Counted from the stretch's first letter, positions 28,145 to 36,999 are shown. The stretch: 64,000 nucleotides of DNA from Pseudomonas sputi (GCF_021603585.1 NZ_BQHI01000006.1:248001-312000); one strand, 5' to 3'. Made by a program: numbers and translations. The notes: generated by a model from the sequence alone, not told the origin.

Positions 28145-28638
28145 GCGGGAACGTTCCGAGTATCGCGCAACTCAAGGAGTTGGCGCTGCCCCTGCCCGTC
28201 AGCTATTCACCGCAAACCTGGGGTTGGTGGTTTCTATTGGCGATTCTGCTTCTGGCTGCCGTAATCATTGGCACCAGGCGCTTGATTCAATGGCGTCGCG
28301 ATCGCTACCGGCGCGAGGCGCTGGCACAGCTGGAGCAGTTGCGCACCAATATTGACGAGTTGCATGCGCTCCGGGAACTGCCTGAACTGCTCAAGCGTGT
28401 AGCACTGTCTATGCAGGGACCAAAATCTCTCACCTCTAGAGCCGCGGCTGCAACGTTGGAGAGTTCTGAGTGGCAGACTTTCCTTCAAACACATGTCGAT
28501 CAACAGCTCCCCGACGAGTTCGCGCAGCAGCTCGCAACGCTGGCCTATGCCCCTGACGCCACCCTGCTCGCCCCCTGCCGCGATGCAATGTTTGATACCT
28601 GCAAACTCTGGGTGGAGCGACATCATGTGGCAGTTTGA
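28141..28638 (+). CDS. DUF4381 domain protein of a decayed Bat/MoxR operon
   Basis: A 165-residue protein with one N-terminal membrane segment (WGWWFLLAILLLAAVIIG, about residues 30-47) and a basic cytoplasmic tail, matching DUF4381. In intact operons it lies between DUF58 and von Willebrand factor A genes. Here the frame is complete, but both partners are truncated and MoxR is absent, so it is probably an orphan on its way to decay. Its start overlaps the DUF58 stop. Confidence 0.75.
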   Translation: MSGNVPSIAQLKELALPLPVSYSPQTWGWWFLLAILLLAAVIIGTRRLIQWRRDRYRREALAQLEQLRTNIDELHALRELPELLKRVALSMQGPKSLTSRAAAATLESSEWQTFLQTHVDQQLPDEFAQQLATLAYAPDATLLAPCRDAMFDTCKLWVERHHVAV

Positions 28639-28687
28639 GTATCCGTGGTTATGGCTGCAAACGTCCTGGCTTTTGATGAGCCAATAG
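28625..28687 (+). pseudogene. Stub of a von Willebrand factor A (BatA-like) gene
   Basis: An ATG overlapping the DUF4381 3' end begins MWQFEYPWLWL, the usual opening of the VWA-domain membrane protein in this operon type. The match breaks off after about 11 codons, and the frame stops at codon 21. The rest of the gene is gone. Confidence 0.65.
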
Positions 28688-28847
28688 ACGAGCTGTTTAT
28701 GTATAGCTCAACTTTTTACCCTGATCGCCAATCGAAGTAAATCTCATGCTTTTCATCAAATACTGAAATAAAAAAAGTTGCTGAACCGTGAAGCGCTTCT
28801 ATCCTCATTGAAGTTTTCCAGTCTCTAAAGTCCGCCGAGCGTATCCG

Positions 28848-29444
28848 ATGGGAAATGACAAGGGATGGATCATTTGCGAGCACTGCGACGGCGTTTATGA
28901 GCGCAGCGTACTCGTCAAGAATCAGAAGTCTTGGTGCGTGCGCTGCGGCGGCGTGCTCCAGCGCTATAACGGACTGACGATTGAGCAGCGTTTGGCGCTG
29001 ACTCTTACAGCGCTGGTGGTGTGGATTTTCGCCAATTTTTATCCGGTGATGAGCATCAGCCTCAAAGGTCTGAAAAACAGTGCGACGCTATGGGATTCTG
29101 TCGTGGCGTTGAGCCTTGGGCCGATCACTTTCATAGCACTCGTAGCCGCAGTAGCCATGATCATTGCGCCAATTATCCAGTTGCTGCTGCTGGTCTGGGT
29201 GCTGGGCTTCGCACTGAAATCGAAGCGCTCCCCCGGTTTCCGCTTCTGCATGCGCTGGCTGGAAACACTCAGACCCTGGAGCATGCTTGAAGTCTGCCTT
29301 CTTGGGGCCATGGTCGCGGTGATCAAACTGGCCGGATTGCTGGACGTGTTGCCGGGTATTGGCCTGTTCGCTCTCGCAGTGTTGAGCCTGATGATGATCC
29401 GCATCGCCGGACGCGATATCCGCGAACTGTGGGACATCCTATGA
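28848..29444 (+). CDS. pqiA: Paraquat-inducible protein A domain (PqiA, first copy)
   Basis: A 198-residue inner-membrane protein with an N-terminal zinc-ribbon-like CEHC...CVRC pair and four hydrophobic segments, the PqiA fold. PqiA partners with MCE proteins of the PqiB type in lipid transport across the envelope. It overlaps the second pqiA by ATGA. The ribosome site is weak. Because the downstream pqiB is truncated after 27 codons, its function here is doubtful. Confidence 0.85.
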   Translation: MGNDKGWIICEHCDGVYERSVLVKNQKSWCVRCGGVLQRYNGLTIEQRLALTLTALVVWIFANFYPVMSISLKGLKNSATLWDSVVALSLGPITFIALVAAVAMIIAPIIQLLLLVWVLGFALKSKRSPGFRFCMRWLETLRPWSMLEVCLLGAMVAVIKLAGLLDVLPGIGLFALAVLSLMMIRIAGRDIRELWDIL

Positions 29445-30091
29445 ACATGCCGCCCAATGCCAATGACCTCAACTTGTGTCTTTGCCACAGTTGCGGCCAG
29501 GCGTGCGACATGACGGGCGAACCCCATGAGTGCGAACGCTGCGGGGCTCCCCTGCATCGCCGCAAGCCCGACTCGCTGACGAGGACCTGGGCCTATATGT
29601 TCACGGCGCTGGCGTTCTATGTTCCGGCCAACCTGCTGCCGGTCATGAATACCAAAATGGTCGGAAACGGCGCTGACAGCACGATCATGAGCGGCGTGCT
29701 GGAGTTCTGGGAGGCCGGAGCCTGGGATATCGCGCTGATCATCTTCATTGCCAGTATCGCCGTGCCCGGTATCAAGTTTGTCGTCATCACGCTGCTACTG
29801 GTCACGGTGCAGCGCGAAAGCCAATGGGCACTCAAGGAGCGCTCCCGCTTGTACCGGTTTGTTGAGGTCATCGGGTATTGGTCGATGCTCGACGTCATCG
29901 TCGTGGCACTGGTCGCGTCATTGGTGAAGTTCGACGCACTGGCTGACATCGAGCCACGTGCCGGCATTCTGTTTTTTGGCTTGGTGGTGGTCTTCACCAT
30001 GCTTTCGGCGATGAGTTTCGACCCTCGCCTTATCTGGGACTCACAAAATCGGCAAGACAGGGAGTTCATGGATGAAGTCATCCACCAATGA
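29441..30091 (+). CDS. pqiA: Paraquat-inducible protein A domain (PqiA, second copy)
   Basis: A 216-residue PqiA-like membrane protein with CHSC and CERC pairs near the N-terminus and four hydrophobic segments. The start is set by the ATGA overlap with the first copy. The 3' end overlaps the start of the pqiB stub by 20 bases, the normal arrangement of an intact pqiA-pqiA-pqiB operon. Confidence 0.87.
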   Translation: MNMPPNANDLNLCLCHSCGQACDMTGEPHECERCGAPLHRRKPDSLTRTWAYMFTALAFYVPANLLPVMNTKMVGNGADSTIMSGVLEFWEAGAWDIALIIFIASIAVPGIKFVVITLLLVTVQRESQWALKERSRLYRFVEVIGYWSMLDVIVVALVASLVKFDALADIEPRAGILFFGLVVVFTMLSAMSFDPRLIWDSQNRQDREFMDEVIHQ

Positions 30092-30245
30092 CAAGCCGCA
30101 TAGCCCGGGACAGGCCCTGCTCAAGACGCGTCGATTCGGCGTATCGTTGGTCTGTCTGGGTCGGAAGATGATGGTGTTGGCTTTGGTGACATGCGAACGC
30201 TCGTTCTTGAAGGATGATTGGCTGGGATGTGATCTTCAAGGTTGA
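30072..30245 (+). pseudogene. pqiB: Truncated pqiB (MCE/MlaD family), N-terminal stub
   Basis: The ATG at 30072 starts a reading frame whose first 27 codons read as the N-terminus of PqiB (SPGQALLKTRRFGVSLV). The match ends near 30152, at the beginning of what should be the membrane anchor. After that the frame runs on for 30 unrelated codons, antisense to a transposase fragment, and stops at 30245. The MCE domains and pqiC are absent. Confidence 0.7.
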
Positions 30246-30291
30246 ACGAGTAAAACAGTCGCTCCTGCCCACTCGATAACTGTCCCATCAT
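30214..30291 (-). mobile_element. N-terminal fragment of an IS1182-type transposase
   Basis: On the minus strand the frame from 30291 starts MMGQLSSGQERLFYSFNLED and continues HIPANH, the typical opening of IS1182-family transposases. It then changes to unrelated sequence after 26 codons. The element is a remnant, lying where pqiB is cut, so an insertion followed by deletion probably removed both. Family named from memory of the motif. Confidence 0.6.
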
Positions 30292-30467
30292 GCTTCGTGC
30301 TTCCCTGCTGACCAACGTCGAGATTTTGTCGCAGGCCAGACATGGGGAGCTACTTTTTCAACAGAATCGGCCAAAAGCGTACGATGGCCGGATGTCGTTA
30401 CACTAATGGCTCGGGATAGTTTCCAGCCAGGCCATGGCCCCCTTCTCCATCCGAGTCTCTACACCTC

Positions 30468-31289
30468 ATGTCGAGCATTGCCGTTACCGATTTTACCTCC
30501 ACCATTGACGTTGACAGTGTCTTGCGGCCGGTTTTGGCTGTGAGTGCCTCATTGGTCGCCAAGGATTGGGAAAATGCCACCCATCAGCATCGCAAGGCGC
30601 AACTGATCTACTCGGTTCGCGGCATCTTTAACTGCGAAATCGAAGATGGTGTCTGGATCGTGCCGCCACAGTGCGCCTTGTGGATCCCTGGCGACCTGCC
30701 CCACTCAGCCTGGGGTTCCGGTGAAGTGGAGTGCTACTGCCTGTTCGTTGAGCAGGATGCCGTGCCGCATCTGCCGCCCACCTGCTGCACACTTTCGGTA
30801 TCGCCGCTGCTGCGGGAGTTGCTGCTCAAGGCGACTGCCGTTCCCGAGCTGTACGCCCTGGGCGGACGGGAGGAACGGCTGCTGGCAGTGCTGCTCGACG
30901 AAGTGGTGGCGGCGCCAGTGGAAGACCTGCACCTGCCCATGCCCCACGACCCACGCCTGCGTCGCCTCGCGGAAATGATTCTGGCAGCGCCGGCGGACAA
31001 GACCTCGAAGACCGTCTGGGCGACGCGCATCGGCATGAGTGAGCGCAGTATGAGCCGGCTGCTTCTGCAGGAAATCGGCATGAGCTTCGGGCGCTGGCGC
31101 CGCCAGTTGCACGTGGTCTTGGCGCTGCAACGACTGACCAAGGGTGACAGCGTGCAAACGGTAGCGCTGGAACTGGGCTACGAAAACGCCAGCGGCTTCG
31201 TCACCATGTTCCGCAAAGCGGTGGGCAAGCCGCCGGCCCGCTACCTCTCGGATCGCACCAGCGGCGCGCTGACGGCTGCAGCGCACTGA
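30468..31289 (+). CDS. AraC family transcriptional regulator
   Basis: A 273-residue regulator with an N-terminal cupin-like sensing domain (HQHRKAQLIYSVRG, PHSAWGSGEVE) and a C-terminal double helix-turn-helix (IGMSERSMSRLLLQEIG and ALELGYENASGFVTMFRKAVG). It lies 324 bases upstream of, and in the same direction as, the TonB receptor gene, and may regulate it, perhaps in response to a ligand. The N-terminal domain resembles the NimR/RipA-like subgroup. Target assignment is inference. Confidence 0.88.
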   Translation: MSSIAVTDFTSTIDVDSVLRPVLAVSASLVAKDWENATHQHRKAQLIYSVRGIFNCEIEDGVWIVPPQCALWIPGDLPHSAWGSGEVECYCLFVEQDAVPHLPPTCCTLSVSPLLRELLLKATAVPELYALGGREERLLAVLLDEVVAAPVEDLHLPMPHDPRLRRLAEMILAAPADKTSKTVWATRIGMSERSMSRLLLQEIGMSFGRWRRQLHVVLALQRLTKGDSVQTVALELGYENASGFVTMFRKAVGKPPARYLSDRTSGALTAAAH

Positions 31290-31613
31290 ATCATGGTCCC
31301 AGGCCTGATCGCACTCTAAGCCAATCCACCTCGCTGCTCTATCAAGAAATCGCGCTTATAGCGATGCCGCCGTTCGCCTACCGCCCGCCCACGCCAACAT
31401 GGCCGCGCGTCACGCTGACCGCTTCCGCTTTAGACAAGCCTCCCGGACCCGGTCCAGCCGCCGCAATTAACCAGATCTCTTTTTCAAAACGGCCAACGCA
31501 GCGGGCGTGCTCACTATTGGCCGAATCGAATAACACTCTGGCCTGATTTCACCATCATGACGCATTGCCGATGTCGTTAAATGCAATATCTAAATGCAAA
31601 TGAGTATTGCTAA
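31290..31613. other. Upstream region of the TonB receptor gene
   Basis: No gene is supported here. The last 35 bases are AT-rich. The semi-palindrome GCAAATGAGTATTGC (31597-31611) overlaps the expected promoter just before the receptor ATG and resembles part of a Fur box, though it matches the 19-base consensus poorly. Confidence 0.4.
31597..31611. promoter_or_regulatory. Weak Fur-box-like palindrome
   Basis: GCAA-N7-TTGC, with an AAATGAG stretch resembling a Fur half-site, ends three bases before the TonB receptor start. Iron control would be expected for a siderophore receptor. The match is partial. Confidence 0.3.
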
Positions 31614-33899
31614 ATGAAAGTGTCAACCAATACAGGAAGGTCCTGCTCGGCTATTTCTCTGTACGCCGATCCCGCCGCCTGTTCGCCGCTCGCCGGGCGC
31701 TACAAAAACGCGCAGCGCAACGCTTTTGGTTCGGCGATTGCGGCAACACTACTGCTCAATGCGTCGGGCGCACTTGCCGTCGAGGCGGCGCAGTCGCAGA
31801 ACAAGGCAGCAGACTCCTCCCGCGAGGAAGTGGCCCTGCCGGCAATCAGCGTGACAGGCCAAATGAACAACGCGATCACCGAGGGAACCGGCTCCTACAC
31901 CACCGGCGAGACGGCAGCGGCGACGCGCCTGCCGATGACGCTGAAGGAAACGCCCCAGGCGGTGACCGTGATCACGCGCCAGCGCATGGACGACCAGCAA
32001 CTCAACACGGTGCAGAGCGTGCTGGAGAACACCAATGGTGTCACCGCGCGCCAGGCCGACAGCGAGCGCACCAGCTTCTATTCGCGAGGGTTGCTGATTA
32101 ACAACGTGCAGTACGACGGCATCCCCACCGTGATCGGCAACACCGTCAACGGCAGCGGCATCAGCGCCCTGGACACCGCGTTCTATGACCGTGTCGAGGT
32201 GGTGCGTGGCGGCTCGGCCCTGCTGAGCGGCACCGGCAACCCTTCGGCCGCCATCAATCTGGTGCGCAAACGGCCAACGCCTGAATTCGCGGCATCCGCT
32301 TCCCTCGGCGCCGGGAGCTGGGATACCCATCGCGGCATGGGCGACGTCTCCACACCGCTGACCGAGGACGGCCGCATCCGCGCGCGCCTGGTAGGCACCT
32401 ATCAGGACGGCAACTCCTACCTTGACGGATACAAGCCCGAGCGCAAGGCATTCTACGGCATCGTCGAGGCCGACCTGACCACCGATACCACGGTGAGTCT
32501 GGGCTATGACTATCAAGACATGACGCCAAAGGGTGCCACCTGGGGCGGCTTGCCGCTGTGGTACAGCAACGGTTCGCAGATCGATTATTCGCGCTCCAAG
32601 AGCTATGGGCAGGACTGGAGCCAATTCGACAACACCCTGAAGACGGCCTTTGCCGAAGTCGAGCACCGCTTCGACAATGGCTGGACGCTCAAGGGCGTGT
32701 TCAACCAGTACCGCACCGAAACCGAAGCCGAACTGGTCTCCCTGGGTGGCCGGCCTGACCCCGCCACGGGGCTGGGCGCCTTCCCGTTTGCACTGGCGTC
32801 CGAGGGGCGTAGCCGCCAGAACACTTTTGACGTGATGGCCAGCGGCCCCTTCGAAATGCTCGGCCGCCAGCACGATCTGGTGGTCGGAGCGACAAGTTCA
32901 CGCCGCAAGGCCAGTCAGGACGATGTAGCGCCGTTCTTCGCAGGCTTTACGCCGATCAACATCCATACCCTGAGCCCAGGCACGCCACGGCCCAACTTTG
33001 ATGCCATACCGCATCTCCCCACCCGCACCGAGATCAAACAGAACGGCATCTATAGCGCGGCCCGCTTCTCCCTGGCCGATCCGCTGAAGCTCATCGTCGG
33101 CGGGCGCCTGAACTATTACGAGGTCGACGACGACGCCAACGGCAGCACGCTGCACTACAAGAAGAACAACGAATTCACCCCGTACGCCGGACTGGTCTAC
33201 GACATCGACAGCACCTACTCGGCTTATGTCAGCTACACGGGAATCTTCAACCCGCAAACCGACTTCCGCGACACGACCGGCAACGTGCTCACACCGTCCA
33301 AGGGCAAGACCAAGGAAGTCGGCCTCAAGGCCGCCTACCTGGACGGGCGCCTGAATGCTGCCGTGGCGGTGTTCGAGACCACGCTGGACAACGCCGCGCA
33401 ACTGGTCCCCGGCGCGTTCACCCCAGGCGGAGCCAATGCCTATACCGGTGCCGATGGCACCAAATCGCGCGGTATCGAGTTCGACCTGCAGGGCGAGCTG
33501 GCCAATGGCTGGAACATCTACGCCGGTGTCGCCCACTTCACCGCCGAAGATGGCGATGGCGAGCGCCTGAATGCTCAACTACCGCGCACCACGGCCCAGT
33601 TCTTCACCACTTATCGGCTGCCCGATGCGTGGAACAAGCTGACCCTGGGCACGGGGGTGAAGTGGCAGAGCCGCTTCTACCAGGTGCCGGGGGTCGGCAC
33701 CAGCACGCTGGGCGGCGAACAGAGCGCCTATGCACTGACCTCGGTGATGGGGCGTTACGCCCTCAGCAAGAACATCGACCTGGGCCTCAACGTCAACAAC
33801 CTGCTCGACAAGAAGTACGCCTTGCAGAAGGGGGACTTCGACACCGTGACCTATGGCGCCCCGCGCAACCTGATGGCCACGCTGGACTACCGCTACTGA
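31614..33899 (+). CDS. TonB-dependent siderophore-type receptor
   Basis: A 761-residue outer-membrane receptor. It has an N-terminal extension of about 35 residues, a signal-peptide-like segment ending LNASGALA, a TonB-box/plug region beginning EEVALPAISVTGQ, and the plug motif DRVEVVRGGSALLSGTGNPSAAINLVRK. A beta-barrel follows, ending in aromatic TLDYRY. No N-terminal signalling domain (STN) is seen, so it is not a transducer of the FpvA type. Closest in style to FhuE/hydroxamate-type receptors. The start lacks an obvious ribosome site, so it may lie further downstream. It heads a small group with two accessory genes. Confidence 0.92.
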   Translation: MKVSTNTGRSCSAISLYADPAACSPLAGRYKNAQRNAFGSAIAATLLLNASGALAVEAAQSQNKAADSSREEVALPAISVTGQMNNAITEGTGSYTTGETAAATRLPMTLKETPQAVTVITRQRMDDQQLNTVQSVLENTNGVTARQADSERTSFYSRGLLINNVQYDGIPTVIGNTVNGSGISALDTAFYDRVEVVRGGSALLSGTGNPSAAINLVRKRPTPEFAASASLGAGSWDTHRGMGDVSTPLTEDGRIRARLVGTYQDGNSYLDGYKPERKAFYGIVEADLTTDTTVSLGYDYQDMTPKGATWGGLPLWYSNGSQIDYSRSKSYGQDWSQFDNTLKTAFAEVEHRFDNGWTLKGVFNQYRTETEAELVSLGGRPDPATGLGAFPFALASEGRSRQNTFDVMASGPFEMLGRQHDLVVGATSSRRKASQDDVAPFFAGFTPINIHTLSPGTPRPNFDAIPHLPTRTEIKQNGIYSAARFSLADPLKLIVGGRLNYYEVDDDANGSTLHYKKNNEFTPYAGLVYDIDSTYSAYVSYTGIFNPQTDFRDTTGNVLTPSKGKTKEVGLKAAYLDGRLNAAVAVFETTLDNAAQLVPGAFTPGGANAYTGADGTKSRGIEFDLQGELANGWNIYAGVAHFTAEDGDGERLNAQLPRTTAQFFTTYRLPDAWNKLTLGTGVKWQSRFYQVPGVGTSTLGGEQSAYALTSVMGRYALSKNIDLGLNVNNLLDKKYALQKGDFDTVTYGAPRNLMATLDYRY

Positions 33900-33962
33900 T
33901 TACTCGCAGGACGCGCTTCGCCGCTGGCGATTCGCGTCCCTACTACCTTGAATATCGAGAAC

Positions 33963-34415
33963 ATGCTCATGCCTACCGTAAACCCGGCTGAAGTATTGGC
34001 CATACACCACTCGAACAAGGTCACCTTGTTCTGGTTGACGACTACCGTTGGCGCGGTGCTCTTCGTGACCTTCCAATTGTTCTTCTACGTAAACGACTTC
34101 GTGAGGGCACAGGGCACGGTTCCGGCGATCACCTTCGAGCCTGGCGTGCTGTGGGTGTTTCCCGCCTTCTATGGTTCCTGGATCGTCACGGTGCTCCTCG
34201 CCCTGATCGAAACCCGCAAGACCCAGTGGGCTGTCCTGATCTTCGGCAGCCTGCTTGTCTTGCTCAATACCCTCGGAGGAATCAGTGACGGGCTGCGCGA
34301 CGGCTGGTACGTCGCCTTCTCGGCGGTATTCTTCATCACCCTGCCCGGCCTGTGCGCCATCGCCGCCAGCTGGCGTCACCTCAACCGCAAAGGAACCCGC
34401 CATGCCGATGAATAG
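33963..34415 (+). CDS. Four-helix membrane protein, unknown function
   Basis: A 150-residue protein with four hydrophobic segments at roughly 20-43, 60-81, 88-110 and 116-138. I do not recognise a named family. It starts 63 bases after the TonB receptor stop, and its 3' end overlaps the next gene, so it is very likely part of the receptor transcript. It could help handle the imported ligand at the inner membrane, but nothing in the sequence shows that directly. Confidence 0.75.
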   Translation: MLMPTVNPAEVLAIHHSNKVTLFWLTTTVGAVLFVTFQLFFYVNDFVRAQGTVPAITFEPGVLWVFPAFYGSWIVTVLLALIETRKTQWAVLIFGSLLVLLNTLGGISDGLRDGWYVAFSAVFFITLPGLCAIAASWRHLNRKGTRHADE

Positions 34416-34803
34416 CACTGAATTCCCGCTGGTGTGGATGAGTTTCGCTCACGAGCCCGGGCACGATACCCAGAAGGACTTCGACGAGTTCGCAGCCAAC
34501 CTGCAGCGCGGCGAACCCTTCGTGCTGCTCAGCGAAACGCCACCTGGCGATGACCATGAGCACTCACCAGAAGAAAAGAAACGCACCACGTTGTGGATGA
34601 AGAAGCACAAGGCGCAACTGCGCAGCCTGGTTCTGGCCCTGATCATGGTTGAACCAAGCACGACGAGGCGCGTGGGCTTCAAGGCCTTTGCCGGCCTGTT
34701 CGCCAAGGTCTGGGGCTACCCGCTGCTGTTTGCAGCCTCACGGGAACAGGCCATAGAGATGGCAAACGAACTACTGCGCAAGAGTGGCAGCTATCGGCGC
34801 TGA
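34402..34803 (+). CDS. Hypothetical protein linked to the TonB receptor
   Basis: A 133-residue, probably soluble protein with an acidic middle (GDDHEHSPEEKK) and a hydrophobic segment near 100-112. AAGGA precedes the ATG, which lies inside the end of the preceding gene, indicating translational coupling. The N-terminal FPLVWMSFAHEPGHD section and the later RGEPFVLL recall small Pseudomonas proteins of unknown role. No function can be assigned. Confidence 0.75.
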   Translation: MPMNSTEFPLVWMSFAHEPGHDTQKDFDEFAANLQRGEPFVLLSETPPGDDHEHSPEEKKRTTLWMKKHKAQLRSLVLALIMVEPSTTRRVGFKAFAGLFAKVWGYPLLFAASREQAIEMANELLRKSGSYRR

Positions 34804-35157
34804 GGGGGAATGACTGAAACGGACCCAGTCACTACAACCTTACTCTCGGAAACTTCGTCCGGTAAATTGCCGTGAACTCGCTCTTGCAAAACGATTAGGT
34901 TGGCCGTGGCACTTGCGGGTGATTATCAGGTATCAGTGCGGTGTGGGCGTGCATGAGCGGCTAACGGCCCAGAATGTGTCAAAACTCCAAAGCCAGTTCG
35001 GAGGATTAAAAATCGCCCCGAGGTGAACAGTGAGTGTGGAGATCAGGTCCATGAGCGTTTATACACACTCTGGACCAATAGCTGCCCGCCAGAACAGGCC
35101 AAAAAATCGGGGGCGATTCAGTACTCGCCGACAGGCTTGCGAATATCCAGACGACAA

Positions 35158-35180
35158 AAAGCCCGCGCATGGCGGGCTTT
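35158..35180. terminator. Strong bidirectional terminator
   Basis: AAAGCCCGC pairs with GCGGGCTTT over a 5-base loop. An A-run lies before it and TTT follows, so it works as a terminator in both directions. Confidence 0.75.
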
Positions 35181-35344
35181 CTGTCGAAGGGGAACCAAAT
35201 CCTTTGGTCTTGGTGCAGTATTGCGCAGCCATACACCCTTTATCAAGGCAAGCCACTTGGACATTTATTAAAACTCGATAGCTGGACCAAGTTGGGCTTC
35301 TCGCTAACGCACACGATGAAATTGTCACAACTGAGATTGCAAAT

Positions 35345-35376
35345 CCGGACGCCAGGGCTGGTAAACGGGCGTCCGG
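35345..35376 (-). terminator. Hairpin downstream of trkH
   Basis: CCGGACGCC pairs with GGCGTCCGG over a 14-base loop, 20 bases after the trkH stop on the minus strand, followed by a short T-run. Likely terminates trkH. Confidence 0.6.
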
Positions 35377-35396
35377 GAAACGCAAAGGCAAAGCAA

Positions 35397-36851
35397 TCAA
35401 TATCTCCAGAACACAGGAGTCAAAATCACCAGCACCGTCAGAATTTCCAGCCGCCCCAGCAGCATTCCGACGGTCAGCAGCCACTTGGCAGTGTCGGGCA
35501 ACGAAGCAAAATTGCCCGCCGGCCCAATGATCGTGCCAAGCCCTGGGCCAACATTACATACGGCGGTGGCGGCCCCGCTCAGGGCCGTCGTCCAATCCAA
35601 TCCGATCAATGCCAAGCCCAATGCGATCACGGCAATGGTGGTAGTGAAGAAAAATGAGAAGGTCAACAGCGAACGCAGGACTTCCTCATCAATGGGGTGA
35701 CCGTTGTATTTTTTCTGGATCACGGCGCGAGGATGGATCAGTTGCTTCAGGCTACTGAGGAGCAACGCGGCAGCAACCTGAAAGCGGAAGATCTTCAGGC
35801 CGCCGGCGGTTGAACCCGAACATCCACCCACGAAGGTCAGGTAGAAAAATAACAGCATGGAGAAACTGCCCCACAGTGTGTAGTCACCCACTGCGACGCC
35901 CGTTGTCGTGACAACCGATGTCACGTTGACGGCTACGATGCGAAAGGCATCCCACCAGCCGTAATCACTGTGTAGACACAGCCAGGTCCCTATTACCAGC
36001 CAGGTCACGATCAGGAACCCGACAAACCCGCGCACCTGGTGATCCTTCAATAGCGCGCGGCGATGACCGCGTAGTGTTGCGACGTATAGGGTGAAAGGCA
36101 GGCTGCCCAATATCATGATGAGCACCGCCACCCAATGTATGGATGGCTCAGTCCAGTGCCCAAGTGAGGCATCCGACGTGGAGAATCCGCCGGTGGAAAT
36201 TAAAGACATTGAATGATTGATCGCTTCAAACGGTGTCATTCCCGCGATCCACAGCGCCAGAGTCCCGGCGCCTGTAAGCCCCACGTACAAAAACAAGATG
36301 TACTTCGCGGCCACATGGGAGCGCGGCGTCACTTTTTCCGACCAGTCTGACGACTCCGTCTGGAACAGGCGCATGCCGCCAACGCGCAACAGGGGAAGAA
36401 TCGCCACCGCCATACCGATAAAGCCGATACCGCCCAGCCAATGCAGCATCGAACGCCAGATCAGTAGTCCCGGCGAAGCCGTATCCAGACCGGTCAAGAC
36501 TGTTGAACCCGTCGTGGTAATACCGGACATGGTTTCAAAGAAAGCGTCGGTGTAGCTGATGTGCCTGATGAACACCATGGGCAATGCGGCGAAAACACAC
36601 ACCACTACCCAGCTCCCCGTCGTCAGAAGGTACATGTCTCTGGGGCGAAGTTGCACGGCCTCAGGACGCCCACGAACGACCAACAAAAGACCACAGATGA
36701 ACGTGATCAGACTCGACCAGAGAAACGCGGGAACATCATCGCTGTGTCCGTAGATCAGGAGCGTGATCATCGGAATCGCCATGCTGGCGGCCAGCGTGAT
36801 CAGAAAAACACCCAGGATAAAGCCGATAAGTCGCATTGCCGCGAGGGACAT
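35397..36851 (-). CDS. trkH: Potassium uptake protein TrkH/KtrB family
   Basis: A 484-residue inner-membrane ion transporter with four repeated membrane-pore-membrane units. The selectivity-filter-like loops TTTGSTVLTG, STGGFST, TTTGVAVG and NVGPGLG are visible in order, as is GGCSGSTAGG. It would import K+ with a cytoplasmic Trk regulatory subunit (TrkA), which is not in this window. It lies beside NhaA, a DUF2254 protein and a ClC channel, forming an ion-homeostasis neighbourhood. Confidence 0.93.
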   Translation of the reverse strand: MSLAAMRLIGFILGVFLITLAASMAIPMITLLIYGHSDDVPAFLWSSLITFICGLLLVVRGRPEAVQLRPRDMYLLTTGSWVVVCVFAALPMVFIRHISYTDAFFETMSGITTTGSTVLTGLDTASPGLLIWRSMLHWLGGIGFIGMAVAILPLLRVGGMRLFQTESSDWSEKVTPRSHVAAKYILFLYVGLTGAGTLALWIAGMTPFEAINHSMSLISTGGFSTSDASLGHWTEPSIHWVAVLIMILGSLPFTLYVATLRGHRRALLKDHQVRGFVGFLIVTWLVIGTWLCLHSDYGWWDAFRIVAVNVTSVVTTTGVAVGDYTLWGSFSMLLFFYLTFVGGCSGSTAGGLKIFRFQVAAALLLSSLKQLIHPRAVIQKKYNGHPIDEEVLRSLLTFSFFFTTTIAVIALGLALIGLDWTTALSGAATAVCNVGPGLGTIIGPAGNFASLPDTAKWLLTVGMLLGRLEILTVLVILTPVFWRY

Positions 36852-36978
36852 ATAAATAGCCTGTCAAATGAGCGCCGCGCAGAATCGGCCGCTCAACCGC
36901 AAATTCCATCAGTTCTTGGCTCATTCAACCCGCCCGGAGCCGCGCTTTGAGTTGCGAAGTCTTGGGCAGCGAACAAAA

Positions 36979-36999
36979 AACCCGGCACTGGGCCGGGTT
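36979..36999 (-). terminator. Intrinsic terminator on the minus strand
   Basis: AACCCGGC pairs with GCCGGGTT over a 5-base loop, followed on the minus strand by TTTTTT. No intact gene ends directly upstream of it, so it may belong to a lost gene. Confidence 0.75.

Larger units (their letters stand above)
34804..35396. other. Non-coding gap between TonB group and trkH
   Basis: About 590 bases with no supported gene. A frame on the minus strand (35006-35236) lacks a ribosome site and family resemblance. The region contains two hairpins, at 35158-35180 and 35345-35376. Confidence 0.5.

Noticed and set aside
31364-31546. 60-codon frame between the AraC gene and the TonB receptor
   Set aside because: Proline-rich, low coding character, no ribosome site.
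35006-35236. 76-codon minus-strand frame upstream of trkH
   Set aside because: It crosses a strong terminator hairpin, has no ribosome site and shows no recognised motif.
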